A stretch of 64,000 nt of DNA from Pseudomonas brassicacearum (GTDB lineage: Bacteria > Pseudomonadota > Gammaproteobacteria > Pseudomonadales > Pseudomonadaceae). This document shows positions 63,111 to 64,000 of this stretch, in pieces; the first letter of the stretch is position 1; each line of letters starts with the position of its first letter. Position numbers and translations under genes: made by a program. Below the pieces are notes generated by a model, which worked only from the letters and a program-made list of their open reading frames with translations, did not search any database and had not been told where the DNA came from. The DNA lies in assembly GCF_003732225.1 (NCBI RefSeq), contig NZ_MOBJ01000001.1, forward strand, positions 62,001 through 126,000. Direction: 5' to 3'.

Positions 63111-63962
63111 TTACTTGGTCCACTCGGCGACGCGTTCCGGGTGTTTGGTCACCCAGTCCTTGGCCGCCACTTCAGGTTTGGCACCGTCCTGAATGGCCAA
63201 CATGACTTCGCCGATTTCGTCTTTTGACGCCCACTGGAAGTTCTTCAGGAACTTCGCGACTTCCGGCGCTTTGGTTGCCAGTTCTTTGCTACCGATGCTG
63301 TTCACGGTTTCAGCCGCGCCATAAACGCCTTTTGGGTCGTCCAGGAAGCGCAGTTTCCACTTGGCGAACATCCAGTGTGGCACCCAACCGGTGACAGCGA
63401 TGGATTCGTTTTTCTTCTCGGCACGGGTCAGCTCGGCAATCATGCCGGCACCGGAACTGGCCTTGAGGGTGTAGTTGCTCAGACCGTAGTCCTTGATCGC
63501 CTGATCGGTCTTGAGCATCACACCTGAACCGGCGTCGATGCCGACGATCCGGCCTTTGAAGCTTTCGTCGGTTTTAAGATCGTCGATGGTCTTGGCCTTG
63601 ACGTACTCCGGTACGATCAGACCGATTTTCGCGTCCTTGAAGTTCGGGCCGTAATCGACGACCAGATCCTTGTTCTTCGCCCAGTATTCGCCATGAGTCA
63701 CTGGCAGCCAGGCTGACAGCATCGCATCGAGCTTGCCGGTAGCCACACCCTGCCACATGATCCCGGTGGCCACGGCTTGCAGCTTCACGTCATAACCGAG
63801 TTTTTGCTTGATCACTTCAGCCGCCACGTTGGTCGTGGCAACGCTGTCCGACCAACCGTCAACATAACCGATAGTCACTGCCTTGCCTTCGGCGCTGGCC
63901 ACAGTAGAACTGATCGCCAGTACCAAAGCCGCACCTGCGCCCAAGAGTCGTCGCATCTTCAT
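63111..63962 (-). CDS. betX: Betaine/quaternary-ammonium ABC substrate-binding protein (BetX-like)
   Basis: 283 residues. A signal peptide (cleavage after VASA, residue 24) precedes an OpuAC-type domain. GYVDGWSDSVATTNVAAEV, MLSAWLPVTHGEYW and VTGWVPHWMFAKWKLRFL supply the tryptophans that box trimethylammonium groups. In P. aeruginosa the binding protein beside DUF485-actP is BetX, which delivers glycine betaine to the core Cbc transporter. The name is given by synteny and motif. There are no permease genes beside it. GGGGAAGTAACG precedes the ATG. Confidence 0.85.
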   Translation of the reverse strand: MKMRRLLGAGAALVLAISSTVASAEGKAVTIGYVDGWSDSVATTNVAAEVIKQKLGYDVKLQAVATGIMWQGVATGKLDAMLSAWLPVTHGEYWAKNKDLVVDYGPNFKDAKIGLIVPEYVKAKTIDDLKTDESFKGRIVGIDAGSGVMLKTDQAIKDYGLSNYTLKASSGAGMIAELTRAEKKNESIAVTGWVPHWMFAKWKLRFLDDPKGVYGAAETVNSIGSKELATKAPEVAKFLKNFQWASKDEIGEVMLAIQDGAKPEVAAKDWVTKHPERVAEWTK

Positions 63963-64000
63963 CGTTACTTCCCCGAAAGTGCTGCGCCCGACGGATGCCG

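Overview
The window looks like chromosomal DNA of a fluorescent Pseudomonas (P. fluorescens species complex). The evidence is the GC-rich coding, the Pseudomonas REP/REPIN repeat built on the core GTGGGAGCGAGCTTGCTCGC, the fabA-fabB pair beside gpsA and a hybrid sensor kinase, the sdhCDAB-sucAB-lpd-sucCD block divergent from gltA, and a DUF485-actP pair next to a betaine-binding protein. I see no prophage, insertion sequence, CRISPR array or integron.

Layout. 1-7105 (minus strand): a Tad/Flp pilus operon with two Flp pilins, prepilin peptidase, an extra AAA+ ATPase, CpaB, TadG, two TadE-type minor pilins, CpaE/TadZ and the first codons of CpaF/TadA. A divergent AraC-type regulator with a degenerate receiver domain follows (7539-8402). 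8463-8875: a duplicated tRNA-Glu/tRNA-Gly pair. 9234-24095: scattered chromosomal genes, namely an unknown membrane-anchored protein, a chemoreceptor, a MocR regulator, an SDR, a zinc-independent MDR reductase, pyrF, a two-component system, a five-EF-hand protein, an AI-2E-type permease, a DUF4892 protein, a GST and two overlapping alpha/beta hydrolases. 24288-27260: an orphan TccC-type insecticidal toxin component with an unrecognised C-terminal effector. 27321-31476: hotdog thioesterase, acyl-CoA synthetase, sixA, a DUF4389 protein and gpsA. 31674-38617: TonB-dependent receptor, periplasmic binding-like protein and hybrid sensor kinase (PA1611-like), then fabA-fabB. 38779-47133: OsmC, pirin, dienelactone hydrolase, htpG with a visible heat-shock promoter, two overlapping thioesterases, a small lipoprotein, MAPEG and DUF599 membrane proteins and brnQ. 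47545-60576: the TCA block, with gltA divergent. 60918-63962: actP, its DUF485 partner, and a betaine-binding protein.

How the genes fit together. The TCA block encodes succinate dehydrogenase, 2-oxoglutarate dehydrogenase with its own E3, and succinyl-CoA synthetase as one co-directional run. gltA fires in the opposite direction from a shared 362-bp region where a sigma70 promoter for each side can be read. The Tad operon should build an adhesive Flp pilus, and the pseudo-receiver AraC protein across the intergenic region is its obvious candidate regulator. The most unusual items are the C-terminal effector of the orphan TccC protein, the extra ATPase and missing secretin in the Tad locus, and the receptor/binding protein/hybrid-kinase trio beside fabAB.

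Limits: all assignments come from reading sequence and recalling family features. No database search was run, so subfamily names and substrates are inferences unless motifs are cited.
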